Positions 19,787 through 28,867 of a stretch of 64,000 nucleotides of DNA are shown piece after piece (the stretch's first letter is position 1; each line of letters begins with the position of its first letter). The translations under genes and the position numbers were made by a program. The notes beneath the pieces are model-generated. The model was not told the origin of the DNA. It was given only the letters and a program-made list of their open reading frames with translations, and made no database searches. Source of the stretch: Mycobacterium sp. GA-1841 (lineage in GTDB: Bacteria; Actinomycetota; Actinomycetes; Mycobacteriales; Mycobacteriaceae); NCBI RefSeq assembly GCF_001954135.1, contig NZ_MBEQ01000024.1, positions 1 to 64,000 of the forward strand, given 5' to 3'.

Positions 19787-20805
19787 GCCACCTGTCCCCG
19801 GACCACCGGCAGGCCGGGATCACTGGCCGCATCCAACGGCGATGGATCTGCCCCGGCGGCGATCAGGTGTGCGGCAAAGGAGGCGATCATCGCGCCGTTG
19901 TCGGTGCACAGCCGCGGCCGCGGCACCCGCAACGTCAGACCCGTTGCCGCACAACGCTCTTCGGCAAGTTCGCGCAGCCGGGAGTTGGCCGCCACCCCAC
20001 CGGCGATCAGCAGGGTGGACACCCCGAGATCGGAGGCGGCACGCACGGCCTTGGCGGTCAGCACGTCGGCGACGGCTTCTTGGAAACCGGCCGCCACATC
20101 CGCCTGCGACGCCTCGGGATGGGCCTCTACATACCGCGCCACCGCGGTCTTCAGTCCCGAGAAGCTGAACACGTACGGGTCATCCCGCGGGCCGGTCATC
20201 CCGCGCGGAAAGACGATGGCGTCACGGTCACCGGTGCGGGCCAGCTCGTCGAGCACCCGTCCGCCGGGATAGCCGAGTCCGAGCAGCCGGGCCACCTTGT
20301 CGTAGGCCTCGCCGGCGGCGTCGTCGACGGTGCTGCCCAACTCGATGATCGGCTCGCCCAGTGACCGGACGTGCAGCAGATGGGTGTGCCCACCGGAGAC
20401 GAGCAGACCCACACTCTCGGGCAGCGGCCCATGGTCGTAGACATCGGCGGCCAGATGCCCGCCCAGGTGGTTGACGCCGTAGAAGGGCACGTTCCAGCCG
20501 GCCGCATACGCCTTGGCGGCGGCCACTCCGACCAGCAGCGCCCCGGCCAGCCCGGGGCCGATGGTGGCGGCCACGACGTCGGGCCGCTCGACACCGGCGG
20601 CGGTCAGGGCGCGGCGCATCGTCGGGCCGAGTGCTTCCAGGTGTGCGCGCGAGGCGATCTCGGGCACGACGCCGCCGTAGCGCGCGTGTTCGTCCACGCT
20701 GGAGGCGACTTCGTCGGCGAGAAGCGTTATCGTTCCGTCGTCGGCGAGCTCGGCAATGCCGACTCCGGTTTCGTCACAAGAACTTTCGATGGCCAAAATG
20801 ATCAC
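19783..20805 (-). CDS. tsaD: tRNA N6-adenosine threonylcarbamoyltransferase TsaD
   Basis: Transfers the threonylcarbamoyl group to A37 of ANN-decoding tRNAs (t6A) with TsaB and TsaE. The 340-residue protein belongs to the Kae1/ASKHA fold. The metal ligands lie in VNHLGGH (His113 and His117), SGGHT is at about 136-140, and DNGAMIA is near residue 305. The start is GTG 20805 ([12 protein letters not shown]), overlapping rimI as GTGA. It was formerly annotated gcp. Confidence 0.97.
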   Translation of the reverse strand: MIILAIESSCDETGVGIAELADDGTITLLADEVASSVDEHARYGGVVPEIASRAHLEALGPTMRRALTAAGVERPDVVAATIGPGLAGALLVGVAAAKAYAAGWNVPFYGVNHLGGHLAADVYDHGPLPESVGLLVSGGHTHLLHVRSLGEPIIELGSTVDDAAGEAYDKVARLLGLGYPGGRVLDELARTGDRDAIVFPRGMTGPRDDPYVFSFSGLKTAVARYVEAHPEASQADVAAGFQEAVADVLTAKAVRAASDLGVSTLLIAGGVAANSRLRELAEERCAATGLTLRVPRPRLCTDNGAMIASFAAHLIAAGADPSPLDAASDPGLPVVRGQVA

Positions 20806-21263
20806 GTCAGGCCCCCTTGGGGAAGGCGTTGCATGGTGTAGGCGTCAGCTCCGCTGACCCGGTAATACCGCTTACGTAGACCGATGTTGACGAATCCGGC
20901 GCTCTCGTACAGCCCGATGGCAGCCTCGTTGTCGGTGCGGACTTCCAGGAAAACCGTCCCACCGGAAGCGAACTCGAGCATGTCGTCGAGTAACCGGCGT
21001 CCGATGCCCTGCCCCTGGTAATCGGGGTCGACGCCGATGGTGTGGATTTCGTACTCATACGGACGCATGCGGCCCAGCCGGGCGATGCCGGCGTAGCCGA
21101 CCAACAGTCCGTCGCTGCGGGCCGCGGTGTAGCGGTTGTGTTTTGCGGCCAGCTCGGCCAGGAAGGCCCGGGCCGGCCAGGGATCGTCGCCGGGGAACAG
21201 CTGGGCCTCCAGCTCGGCACACCGCACGGCGTCGGCGTTGGTCATGGCGTCCAGATCGATCAT
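20802..21263 (-). CDS. rimI: Ribosomal protein alanine N-acetyltransferase RimI
   Basis: GNAT-family acetyltransferase of 153 residues that acetylates the N-terminus of ribosomal protein S18 in other bacteria. The acetyl-CoA P-loop QGQGIGRR is at 83-90, followed by [24 protein letters not shown], typical of RimI. The start ATG 21263 overlaps the tsaB stop as ATGA, and the gene's own stop overlaps tsaD. This arrangement with tsaB and tsaD is conserved in actinobacteria. Confidence 0.93.
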   Translation of the reverse strand: MIDLDAMTNADAVRCAELEAQLFPGDDPWPARAFLAELAAKHNRYTAARSDGLLVGYAGIARLGRMRPYEYEIHTIGVDPDYQGQGIGRRLLDDMLEFASGGTVFLEVRTDNEAAIGLYESAGFVNIGLRKRYYRVSGADAYTMQRLPQGGLT

Positions 21264-21892
21264 TTCCGCACTGCCGCAGAAGGTTTGGCGTCTGGACGAC
21301 GCAGATACAGCGGCACCAGCGGCTGCGGGTCAGCCCAATCGGTGACGGCACGGACCAGGCCCGCCGGGGTCGGGTAGACGATCTCCAGGCGGGGCAGCGT
21401 GAACAGCGCGGCATGATCGGGCGAACCCGCGACTGCAGCCACCGAGCCGTCCAGCGCAACATCGGCGGGGGCGTTGACGGCCGGACCGTCCACCCGGATG
21501 CCGTCGCGGTAGCGCGCCCAGTACACCTCGCGGCGACGCGCGTCGGTGACCACCAGCACCTCGCCGTCGGTGTGAACACCGATGGCGTCCAGGCTGCACA
21601 CCCCATGCACCGGGACGCCCAGGGCGTGGGCGAAGGCCGCCGCGCTGGCCATTCCGACCCGAAGCCCGGTGAACGGCCCCGGCCCGCACCCGACAACCAC
21701 AGCGTCGAGATCGGAGACGGTGATCCCGGCGTCGGCCACCGCGGCGAGCACGTTGGGGGTGAGCTGCTCGGCGTGGGCGCGCGCGTCCACGGTGACCCGC
21801 TCGGCCAGCGTGTGCACGGAGCCGTCCGCGGCGCGACGGACCACACCGGCACTGACCGCCGGGGTCGCGGTGTCGATGGTCAACACGTTCAT
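21260..21892 (-). CDS. tsaB: TsaB, t6A biosynthesis dimerisation protein
   Basis: ASKHA-fold partner that forms a heterodimer with TsaD in t6A synthesis. The protein is 210 residues from ATG 21892 (MNVLTIDTATP). Motifs include the opening strand LTIDTATPAVSAG and GCGPGPFTGLRVGMASAAAFA. The start is chosen because ATG 21892 overlaps the tsaE stop as ATGA; an upstream ATG at 21904 is in frame. A downstream ATGA overlap links it to rimI. Confidence 0.93.
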   Translation of the reverse strand: MNVLTIDTATPAVSAGVVRRAADGSVHTLAERVTVDARAHAEQLTPNVLAAVADAGITVSDLDAVVVGCGPGPFTGLRVGMASAAAFAHALGVPVHGVCSLDAIGVHTDGEVLVVTDARRREVYWARYRDGIRVDGPAVNAPADVALDGSVAAVAGSPDHAALFTLPRLEIVYPTPAGLVRAVTDWADPQPLVPLYLRRPDAKPSAAVRK

Positions 21893-22356
21893 GGGGTGCT
21901 CCACTGCCAGATCACCGTGCGGGTCTCGGTCTCGGTGTTCCGTTCGATGCGAATGTCCAGATGATGGTCGGAGAGGCGTTCAGCCAGCCCCTCCCCCCAT
22001 TCGACGACCACCACGGCGTCGTCGAGGTCGGTGTCGAGGTCGAGGGCATCGAGTTCTCCCAACAGGTCCACGCCGGGATGGTCGAGCAGCCGGTACATGT
22101 CCACGTGCACCATCGCCGGACGGCCGGGCCGGCGGGCGCGGTGCACCCGGGCCAGCACGAACGTCGGTGAAACCACCGGACCGTCGACATCCATGGCCGC
22201 CGCGATGCCCTTGGCCATCACGGTCTTGCCGGCGCCCAGCGGGCCGGACAACACCACGACGTCGCCGGCCGTCAACCCGGCACCCAGCGTGGCGCCCAGC
22301 GCGATCATGTCCTCCGCGGTGGCCGGCTGGGCCGTCCCGGCGCTGCGCTCAGCCAC
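21889..22356 (-). CDS. tsaE: tRNA threonylcarbamoyladenosine biosynthesis ATPase TsaE
   Basis: ATPase that regenerates the TsaBD complex in t6A synthesis. The 155-residue protein has a Walker A motif GPLGAGKT at 38-45, SPTFVL (about 63-68) and a downstream VEWGEGL segment typical of the YjeE/TsaE family. The start is GTG 22356, overlapping the upstream alpha/beta hydrolase gene by 8 bases. Confidence 0.93.
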   Translation of the reverse strand: MAERSAGTAQPATAEDMIALGATLGAGLTAGDVVVLSGPLGAGKTVMAKGIAAAMDVDGPVVSPTFVLARVHRARRPGRPAMVHVDMYRLLDHPGVDLLGELDALDLDTDLDDAVVVVEWGEGLAERLSDHHLDIRIERNTETETRTVIWQWSTP

Positions 22357-23437
22357 GGAACCGGACCCGATCGCGCACCCGTCGGCCGAGGCTGACCAGT
22401 TTGGACGGCGTGGCCCGCTCCACGAGACGGACCAGTGCGTCGTCGATCACCACGGGCTCCTCCAGCTGGACCAGATGACCCGCTCCCCCGACGATCACCA
22501 GTTCGGCGCGGGGTAGCTGTGCGGCCATGGCCTTTGAGTATTCCATTGGGGTGAGCAGGTCACGATCACCGCAGGCGATCAGTGTCGGCACCTTGGCCAG
22601 CACTGACACTGCCGCGGCCTCGTCGTGAACCTCGAGGGCGTGCAGGAATTCGACCAGGGTGGTGATCGAGGTGCCGTGCATCATCCGTTGCGAGAACTCG
22701 ACCACACTCGGGCTGACGGCCTCATCCCCGTAGGAGGCCGCGCGCAGGATCGGCCCGATCACCGAGCGGGCCGCACCGCGGGTGTGATGCACGGCGCCGG
22801 GCGCGTATCGGGCCAGAAACCGCACCGCCTCCAGCGCCGGGTTACGCAGGATCTCACCCAGCGGCGAGCGGGCCACCCCTTCGGCCGCCGAGGAGATCAC
22901 CGCGGCACCGACGATCTGTTTCGGATAGCGGTGGCTGAACTGCCGGGCATGCGAAAGCACCGTCATGCCGCCCATCGAATGACCGACGAGCACCGCCGGA
23001 CCGCGCGGAACCGTCACGGCCAGAACCGCTTCCAGATCCCGACCCAGTTGTTCCACGGTGTAGGTCTCCGGCGGTGCGGCCCCGGACTGTCCGTGGCCCC
23101 GCTGGTCGTAGAACACCATCCGCACCTGCGAGCCCCACTGTTCGGCCAGCCGCGTGCGCTGAAAGTAGAAAGCGCCCATGCGTAGACAGAAGCCGTGGGC
23201 GAACACCACCGTGAGGGGCGCGTCGTTCGGGCCGACTTCCCGCACCGCCAGCGGCACGCCGTCCTCGGTGGTCACCACCGAACTGCGGTCGGCGTCGAGA
23301 CGTTCGAAATCCTCACCCCAATAGGGATCTTCACCCGTGCTGCGCCGCGTCAGCGACCGTGCCACCGACCTGCCGGCCACCGTTCCGACAGCCGTCATCC
23401 CGGCCACGCCGGCCAGCCAGGGGGCATTGCGACTCAA
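22349..23437 (-). CDS. Alpha/beta hydrolase between alr and tsaE
   Basis: A 362-residue alpha/beta hydrolase. The oxyanion segment is [14 protein letters not shown] (80-93), the nucleophile elbow is GHSMGG with Ser154, the acid is in [10 protein letters not shown], and the base is in [10 protein letters not shown]. The first about 30 residues ([22 protein letters not shown]) are hydrophobic and may anchor it to the membrane or act as an uncleaved signal. It overlaps alr (ATGA) upstream and tsaE (8 bases) downstream, so it is fixed in the operon. The substrate is unknown; an esterase or lipase role is likely. Confidence 0.88.
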   Translation of the reverse strand: MSRNAPWLAGVAGMTAVGTVAGRSVARSLTRRSTGEDPYWGEDFERLDADRSSVVTTEDGVPLAVREVGPNDAPLTVVFAHGFCLRMGAFYFQRTRLAEQWGSQVRMVFYDQRGHGQSGAAPPETYTVEQLGRDLEAVLAVTVPRGPAVLVGHSMGGMTVLSHARQFSHRYPKQIVGAAVISSAAEGVARSPLGEILRNPALEAVRFLARYAPGAVHHTRGAARSVIGPILRAASYGDEAVSPSVVEFSQRMMHGTSITTLVEFLHALEVHDEAAAVSVLAKVPTLIACGDRDLLTPMEYSKAMAAQLPRAELVIVGGAGHLVQLEEPVVIDDALVRLVERATPSKLVSLGRRVRDRVRFRG

Positions 23438-24603
23438 CGCTCGTGACCTGCCTGCAGATACGTGCGGGAGATGCGGCCGCGCGGGCTGGTCACCACCTCG
23501 TAGTTGATGGTGCCGAGCAGCTCGGCCCAGTCCTGGGCGGTCTGCTCGCCTTGCGTACCGGGACCGAACAGGATCGCGTCGTCACCCGCGCGGGCGTCGG
23601 CGGCGTCGGGACCGAGGTCGACGACGAACTGGTCCATGCAGATCCGGCCGACGGCGGGCCGACGCCGTCCCCTGATCAGGACCTCGATCCGCCCGCCCAG
23701 CGAGCGGAATATGCCATCGGCGTATCCGACCGGCAGCAGCGCCAACGTGGTGTCCTGTGGCGCGATCCAGCGGTGTCCGTAGGACACCCCGTCGCCGGCG
23801 CGGACCGAACGGACCAGCGCGACAGGACATTTCAGGGTCATCGCCGGACGGAGCCCCATATCGCCGAGCTCGGGGATCGGGCTCAGGCCGTAGACCGCGA
23901 TTCCGGGCCGCACCATGTCGAAGGCCAGATCCGGCCGGGTCATCACGGCCGGCGAGTTGGCCAGATGAGCGATCTCGAACACCACACCGGTCGCGGCGGC
24001 CTGCTCCCGCATCGCGGTGAGGCGCTGGGCTTGCAGCGCATTGAACGGATTGTCGGGTTCGTCGCCGTGGGCCAGGTGACTCATGATCCCGCGGGCCCGG
24101 ATCGCGCCGTCGGACTGGGCCCGTGCCAGGGCGGCGATCATCGCGGGGAAATCAGCTGGACTGACCCCGTTGCGGCTCAGCCCGGTGTCGACCTTCACCG
24201 TGACCGTCGCCGCGCGCCCGGTCTGACGGACAGCGCTGACCACGTCGTCGACCTGCCCCACCGAGGACACCCCGATCTGCACGTCGGCCGCCAGCGCCGG
24301 CGCGAAGTCGGTGCCCGGCGGGTGCAGCCAGCACAGCACCGGCGCGGTGATCCCGCCGGCGCGCAACGCCAGCGCCTCGGCGATCGTCACCACCCCGAGC
24401 TCGGCAGCACCGGCGGCCAGCGCGGCGCGGCCCACTTCTACGGCGCCATGCCCGTAACCGTCGGCCTTGACGACCGCCATCACCTGGGCATCGCCGGCAT
24501 GGTCGCGCAGCAGACGCACGTTGTGGTCGATCGCAGCGAGATCCACCATCGCCTGCGGCGATGGGTGCTCGGTCAGTGCTGTCGTGAGTTCGGTCGTCTG
24601 CAT
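23434..24603 (-). CDS. alr: Alanine racemase
   Basis: PLP enzyme that makes D-alanine for peptidoglycan; in mycobacteria it is the D-cycloserine target. The 389-residue protein has the PLP lysine at 46 in [10 protein letters not shown] and the second catalytic base tyrosine in GVSYGHRW. It starts at ATG 24603 and ends overlapping the alpha/beta hydrolase (ATGA). It heads the operon leading to tsaE, tsaB, rimI and tsaD, an order that matches M. tuberculosis Rv3423c-Rv3419c apart from the hydrolase. Confidence 0.96.
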   Translation of the reverse strand: MQTTELTTALTEHPSPQAMVDLAAIDHNVRLLRDHAGDAQVMAVVKADGYGHGAVEVGRAALAAGAAELGVVTIAEALALRAGGITAPVLCWLHPPGTDFAPALAADVQIGVSSVGQVDDVVSAVRQTGRAATVTVKVDTGLSRNGVSPADFPAMIAALARAQSDGAIRARGIMSHLAHGDEPDNPFNALQAQRLTAMREQAAATGVVFEIAHLANSPAVMTRPDLAFDMVRPGIAVYGLSPIPELGDMGLRPAMTLKCPVALVRSVRAGDGVSYGHRWIAPQDTTLALLPVGYADGIFRSLGGRIEVLIRGRRRPAVGRICMDQFVVDLGPDAADARAGDDAILFGPGTQGEQTAQDWAELLGTINYEVVTSPRGRISRTYLQAGHER

Positions 24604-24707
24604 GTCATGTCACCGTCGACCATTGTCCCAGACGACGACTGCCTCCAGAGCGCGGCGACGGTGAGTTCGGTCATCCCTTCCTCGGGCGGACCGCCGTTGC
24701 GGAACCG

Positions 24708-24971
24708 CTAGCGCAGCGGCGGCACGTTACCCCATGGCCCGTAGGGGCCGTTGCTGCCGATGCCCATACCGGGGGTGGTGCTCGGTGGGACCGAGTACAC
24801 CTCGGCGTTGCCCGGTGTCTGACACACCACCGAGCCGCCACCATGTGAGCAGTCGGCGGCCGGCGCGGCGAAAGCGCTTGGTGCAGCGATTATTCCTGCG
24901 GCGGTACCTATTGCGGCAACAGCGCCGGTCAGCACCGCCGCAAGTGAAACCGGTTTGGATGTCCTATTCAC
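24708..24971 (-). CDS. Small exported hypothetical protein
   Basis: An 87-residue protein with an N-terminal signal peptide (about 1-36, LAAVLTGAVAAIGTAAGIIAAPSAFA) and a short mature part rich in Gly, Pro and Asn with two cysteines, ending YGPWGNVPPLR. The in-frame GTG at 24971 is chosen because AAGGAG (24982-24987) lies ten bases upstream, whereas GTG 24980 would leave a spacer of one base. No known domain is seen. It is upstream of alr with 104 bases between. Confidence 0.65.
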   Translation of the reverse strand: MNRTSKPVSLAAVLTGAVAAIGTAAGIIAAPSAFAAPAADCSHGGGSVVCQTPGNAEVYSVPPSTTPGMGIGSNGPYGPWGNVPPLR

Positions 24972-25151
24972 TTGGCCCACGCTCCTTCAGTTGTCCTGTA
25001 CTTCCACGGTTGCCGCGCGCCGACGAAATATCATTGGTGCTAGCCCCCCATTGCTTGAGGGGTAGCCGGGTTACCGGCGAAGCCAAACGTCGTGCAGCGG
25101 GTATCACTACGCCGACCGCCGACGATGACGCGGTCGGTGTGGAGACAAGCG

Positions 25152-25823
25152 ATGGCAGACGACAGCGGCCCCGAAGTCGCGATCCGTGTCATCGTGGCCG
25201 CTGACGACGTGCTGTCGCGCGAAGGCCTGGCAGGTTTGCTCGACCACTGGGGCTTCGATGTGGTGGGACGGGCCGACGGTGCACTCCGACTGCCGGAGTT
25301 GGTGCGCGCGAATGAGCCTGATCTCGTCCTGATCCACATCCCGGATCCGTCCGATCACCCGGCGGAATACGAGGTCGCGCGCTCGATCCGCACCGAGTTT
25401 CCGAATACGGGCGTGCTGGTGCTGTGTGCGCGCGTCGAGGTGCGGCATGCGATCGACGCGCTGGCCGGCGGCGGCGGGATCAGCTACCTGCTCACCAGTC
25501 GGATCACCGACATCGCCGATTTCGTCGACATTCTCAAGCGGATCGCCCGCGGCGCCTGCATCGTCGGGCCCGCGGTGGCCCAGGCCCTGGCATCGGCCCG
25601 CGAAGACCAGGATCCGCTCGACGCACTCAGCGCGCGTGAGCACGACGTGCTCAGAATGATGGCCGAGGGCCGCTCGAACGACGGCATCGCCCGCCGGTTA
25701 TATCTGGCCGAGGGCACCATCGAGAAACACGTCCACAACATCTTCACCAAACTCGGCATCACCGAGACCAGAGACGATCACCGTCGGGTGCAGGCGGTCA
25801 TCGCGTTTCTTCGCGGTGGCTGA
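25152..25823 (+). CDS. LuxR/NarL-family regulator with degenerate receiver domain
   Basis: A 223-residue protein with an N-terminal receiver-like domain (about 10-130) and a C-terminal LuxR helix-turn-helix (about 158-220, LSAREHDVLRMMAEGRSNDGIARRLYLAEGTIEKHVHNIFTKLGI). The acidic pair Asp18-Asp19 is present. The phosphoacceptor position, normally Asp in the strand PDLVLID, is His62 (PDLVLIHI). The conserved lysine of YLLK is Thr115 and the switch Ser/Thr is Cys92. It therefore probably cannot be phosphorylated in the usual way. ATG 25152 has GGAG seven bases upstream; the frame opens at 25092. No kinase gene is adjacent. Confidence 0.88.
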   Translation: MADDSGPEVAIRVIVAADDVLSREGLAGLLDHWGFDVVGRADGALRLPELVRANEPDLVLIHIPDPSDHPAEYEVARSIRTEFPNTGVLVLCARVEVRHAIDALAGGGGISYLLTSRITDIADFVDILKRIARGACIVGPAVAQALASAREDQDPLDALSAREHDVLRMMAEGRSNDGIARRLYLAEGTIEKHVHNIFTKLGITETRDDHRRVQAVIAFLRGG

Positions 25824-25869
25824 TTGGGATCGGTGGTTGATCCGAGATCGGCGCGTGATTGCGCGAACG

Positions 25870-27252
25870 TCAGTGCGCGAACGGCTGCTGATCGTCGAAC
25901 TGTCCGCGCGGTTTGAGCTCGTCGAGCTGCTTGAGCACCGTGATGGTGTCGTCTTTGAGGGCCCGGGCCAGATCCGCCGAGAAGCCCTCGCGCACCACCA
26001 CCCGCAACACCACGATGTCGGTGGCGTCGTCGGGCATGCTGTACGCCGGCACCTGCCAGCCGTAGGCACGCAGCCCCTGGGACACGTCGAACTCGGTGTA
26101 ACCGGGATTGCCCTTGAGCCGGAAGCTGACCACCGGGATGGCCGACCCGTCGGAGATCAGCTCGAAGTGCTCACTGTCGCGCAGTTCGTCACCGAGCCAG
26201 CGCGCGGTCTGTGACAGGGACTTCATCACCTTGGTGTACCCGGCGCGGCCCAGCCGCAGGAAGTTGTAGTACTGGCCCACCACCTGGTTGCCGGGCCGGG
26301 AGAAGTTCAGGGTGAACGTCGGCATGTCACCACCCAGGTAGTTCACCCGGAACACCAGGTCCTCGGGCAGATGCTCCTGGCTGCGCCACACCACGAAACC
26401 GATACCGGGGTACGTCAGCCCGTACTTGTGTCCGCTGACGTTGATCGACACCACGCGCGGAAGCCGGAAGTCCCACTCCAGATCGGGATGGATGAACGGG
26501 ACGACGAATCCACCGCTGGCGGCGTCGACGTGCACGGGCACGTCCAAATTCTTTTCCTGAGCCAGCTGATCGAGCGCCGCGCAGATCTCGGCGATCGGTT
26601 CCAACTCACCGGTGTAGGTGGTGCCGAGGATCGCCACCACACCGATAGTGTCCTCGTCGACCGCGGCGAGAACCTGCTCCGGGGTGATGACGTACCGGCC
26701 CTCTTCCATCGGCAGGTAGCGGGGCTCGACGTCGAAGTAGCGGCAGAACTTCTCCCACACCACCTGGACGTTGGAGCCCATCACCAGGTTCGGGGTGCGC
26801 CCCTTCCAGTCTTTCCCTACTTTTTCGCGCCAGCGCCACTTGAGCGCCAACCCGCCCAACATCACCGCCTCGCTCGAGCCGATCGTGGACACTCCGGTCG
26901 CACTGCTCGGGTCGTCGTCGCGCAGATCCTCGGCATGGAACAGGTCGGCGACCATGTTCACGCAGCGCGACTCGATCGAGGCGGTGACCGGGTATTCGTC
27001 CTTGTCGATCATGTTCTTGTCGAACGTCTCGGCCATCAGCTTTTCGGCCTGCGGTTCCATCCAGGTGGTGACGAACGTCGCCAGGTTCAACCGCGAGCTG
27101 CCGTCGAGCATCAACTCGTCATGGATGAACCGGTAGGCCGCATCGGGGTCCATGGCATCGTTGGGCAGGCGCAGTGACGGCACCGGCGCCATCGCCAACC
27201 TGCCGGTGTAGGCCGGCGCGATGTGCGGGCTGCGATGGTGCTTGTGCGGCAT
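25870..27252 (-). CDS. gadB: Glutamate decarboxylase
   Basis: PLP-dependent enzyme converting glutamate to gamma-aminobutyrate and CO2, used in acid resistance and GABA metabolism. The 460-residue protein matches the length of M. tuberculosis GadB (Rv3432c). The PLP lysine is Lys276 in VSGHKYG, preceded by HVDAASGGF (241-249), typical of the family. The start ATG 27252 has AAAAGGAC (27259-27266) six bases upstream, partly inside a tandem repeat. It follows nnr by 61 bases on the same strand. Confidence 0.95.
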   Translation of the reverse strand: MPHKHHRSPHIAPAYTGRLAMAPVPSLRLPNDAMDPDAAYRFIHDELMLDGSSRLNLATFVTTWMEPQAEKLMAETFDKNMIDKDEYPVTASIESRCVNMVADLFHAEDLRDDDPSSATGVSTIGSSEAVMLGGLALKWRWREKVGKDWKGRTPNLVMGSNVQVVWEKFCRYFDVEPRYLPMEEGRYVITPEQVLAAVDEDTIGVVAILGTTYTGELEPIAEICAALDQLAQEKNLDVPVHVDAASGGFVVPFIHPDLEWDFRLPRVVSINVSGHKYGLTYPGIGFVVWRSQEHLPEDLVFRVNYLGGDMPTFTLNFSRPGNQVVGQYYNFLRLGRAGYTKVMKSLSQTARWLGDELRDSEHFELISDGSAIPVVSFRLKGNPGYTEFDVSQGLRAYGWQVPAYSMPDDATDIVVLRVVVREGFSADLARALKDDTITVLKQLDELKPRGQFDDQQPFAH

Positions 27253-27262
27253 GGATTTGTCC

Positions 27263-27301
27263 TTTTCGTTAGAGCTTCGTTTTCGTTAGAGCTTCGTTTT
27301 C
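27263..27301. repeat. 17-bp tandem repeat upstream of gadB
   Basis: Two exact copies of a 17-bp unit (27265-27281 and 27282-27298, TTCGTTAGAGCTTCGTT) plus flanking partial copies. The repeat lies in the 61-base gap between nnr and gadB and abuts the gadB ribosome-binding site. Confidence 0.9.
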
Positions 27302-27313
27302 ATGAGGGCTTGA

Positions 27314-28732
27314 TCAGAGCGAGGCGATTGCGGCACGGACATGGGACAGGATGCGCGACGCCGACGTCGGCGCCGGGCTGGGCCCGGGATCGGCAGCCGA
27401 CAGGTTGGCGGCGCGGGCATGGACGAACGCTGCTGCGGCCGCGGCTTCTCCGGCGGGCAGACCGGCGGCGAGCAGGGCGCCGATGATGCCCGACAGCACG
27501 TCACCGGAACCTGCTGTGGCAGCCCAGGACTGGCCGGCCCGGTTGAGGTAGGTCATGCCCGCCGAACCGGGCTCGGCGATGACGGTCACGTTTCCCTTGA
27601 GCAGGACCGTGGCACCCAGACGCCCGGCGAGGTCGCGCGTCGCGCCGACGCGATCGCTGCCGGGCGGATCACCGGCGAGCCGTTCGAATTCGCCGGCGTG
27701 CGGGGTCAGCACGGTCGGCGCACTGCGGTCGGTGAGCATGCCGGGGTCCTTGGCCAGGATGGTGAGCCCGTCGGCGTCCACGATCACCGGAAGGTCGGAC
27801 TCCAGCGCGGAACGCAGGGCGGCCTTCGCCGTCTCGTCGGTGCCCAGCCCGGGTCCGACGGCCCAGGCCTGCACCCGGCCCGTCTCTCCGACGGTGGGTG
27901 CGGCGATCACCTCGGGCCAATGCGAAAGCACCTGCGGCGCAGCGCTTCCCGCATATCGGACCATGCCGGAGGTGGCGGCCACCGCGGCACCGACGCTCAG
28001 CACCGCCGCGCCGGGATAGGTCGCCGAGCCCGACACCACGCCGGTGACGCCCTGGCTGTATTTGTCGTCGTGCGGACCGGGGATCGGCCAGCGGGCCCGG
28101 ACATCGGCTGCCTCGAACGCGGCCAGGTCGGTGGGCGCCAAGTCCAGACCGATGTCGACGAGTTCGACACGGCCACACTCTCCCAGGGCGTGCACCGGTT
28201 TGAGGCCGCCGAAGGTGACCGTCAACGCGGCATGCACATGCGGACCGTCGTCGGCGCCCGTCTGCACGTCGAGACCGCTGGGCAGGTCGACGGCAACTAC
28301 GGGCGCGGTGGTGGCGGCGAATACCGCAGCGGCGGCGGGCCGTAACGGGCCGCGCCCGGAGATGCCGACCACCCCGTCGATCACCAGATCGGTTCCGGCG
28401 GCGATCTCGGTGACCACCCGTCCCCCGGCGCGCCGGAACGCACCCAGCGCGTCGACATGAGTGCGGTCCGGATTGAGCAGCACCGCATCGGTGGCGGCGC
28501 CCCGCCGACGCAGGAACGTCGCGGCCCAGAGCGCGTCCCCGCCGTTGTCACCCGAACCCACCACGGCACAGATCCGGCGGCCGGCGACACCGCTGGTGCG
28601 CATCTTCAACTCGGCACCGATCGCGGTGGCCAACCCGTACGCGGCGCGGCGCATCAACCCACCTTCGGGCAACGACGCCAACAGAGGCGCCTCGGCGGCA
28701 CGGATCGCATCGGCCGAGTAGTAGTACCGCAT
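27314..28732 (-). CDS. nnr: Bifunctional NAD(P)H-hydrate epimerase/dehydratase Nnr
   Basis: Repairs hydrated NAD(P)H. The N-terminal YjeF-type epimerase domain (about 1-205) carries VVGSGDNGGDAL. The C-terminal ADP/ATP-dependent dehydratase domain (about 220-465) carries GPGLGTDE, LTPHAGEF and ATAGSGDVLSGIIGALLAAG. The total is 472 residues from ATG 28732 (MRYYYSADAIRAAEAPLL), which has GGGAG just upstream; the frame extends to 28777 without support. It precedes gadB as in M. tuberculosis (Rv3433c-Rv3432c). Confidence 0.95.
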   Translation of the reverse strand: MRYYYSADAIRAAEAPLLASLPEGGLMRRAAYGLATAIGAELKMRTSGVAGRRICAVVGSGDNGGDALWAATFLRRRGAATDAVLLNPDRTHVDALGAFRRAGGRVVTEIAAGTDLVIDGVVGISGRGPLRPAAAAVFAATTAPVVAVDLPSGLDVQTGADDGPHVHAALTVTFGGLKPVHALGECGRVELVDIGLDLAPTDLAAFEAADVRARWPIPGPHDDKYSQGVTGVVSGSATYPGAAVLSVGAAVAATSGMVRYAGSAAPQVLSHWPEVIAAPTVGETGRVQAWAVGPGLGTDETAKAALRSALESDLPVIVDADGLTILAKDPGMLTDRSAPTVLTPHAGEFERLAGDPPGSDRVGATRDLAGRLGATVLLKGNVTVIAEPGSAGMTYLNRAGQSWAATAGSGDVLSGIIGALLAAGLPAGEAAAAAAFVHARAANLSAADPGPSPAPTSASRILSHVRAAIASL

Positions 28733-28807
28733 CAGCTCCCGCCCGCTCGAGGTGTTGTCGACTTTGCCGCGCGCCAACAGGTTACGTGTGTTCGCTCGGG
28801 ACAGTCA

Positions 28808-28867
28808 GCGAAAGTGACGTCATGGCTGCTACCGCCGACGGGGCAGCGACCGCTGCGTCACTTTCGC
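28808..28867. repeat. 12-bp inverted repeat at the end of the TetR gene
   Basis: GCGAAAGTGACG (28808-28819) is matched exactly by its complement at 28856-28867, with 36 bases between. The right arm spans the TetR stop codon. It may act as a transcription terminator or belong to a dispersed palindrome family. Confidence 0.7.
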
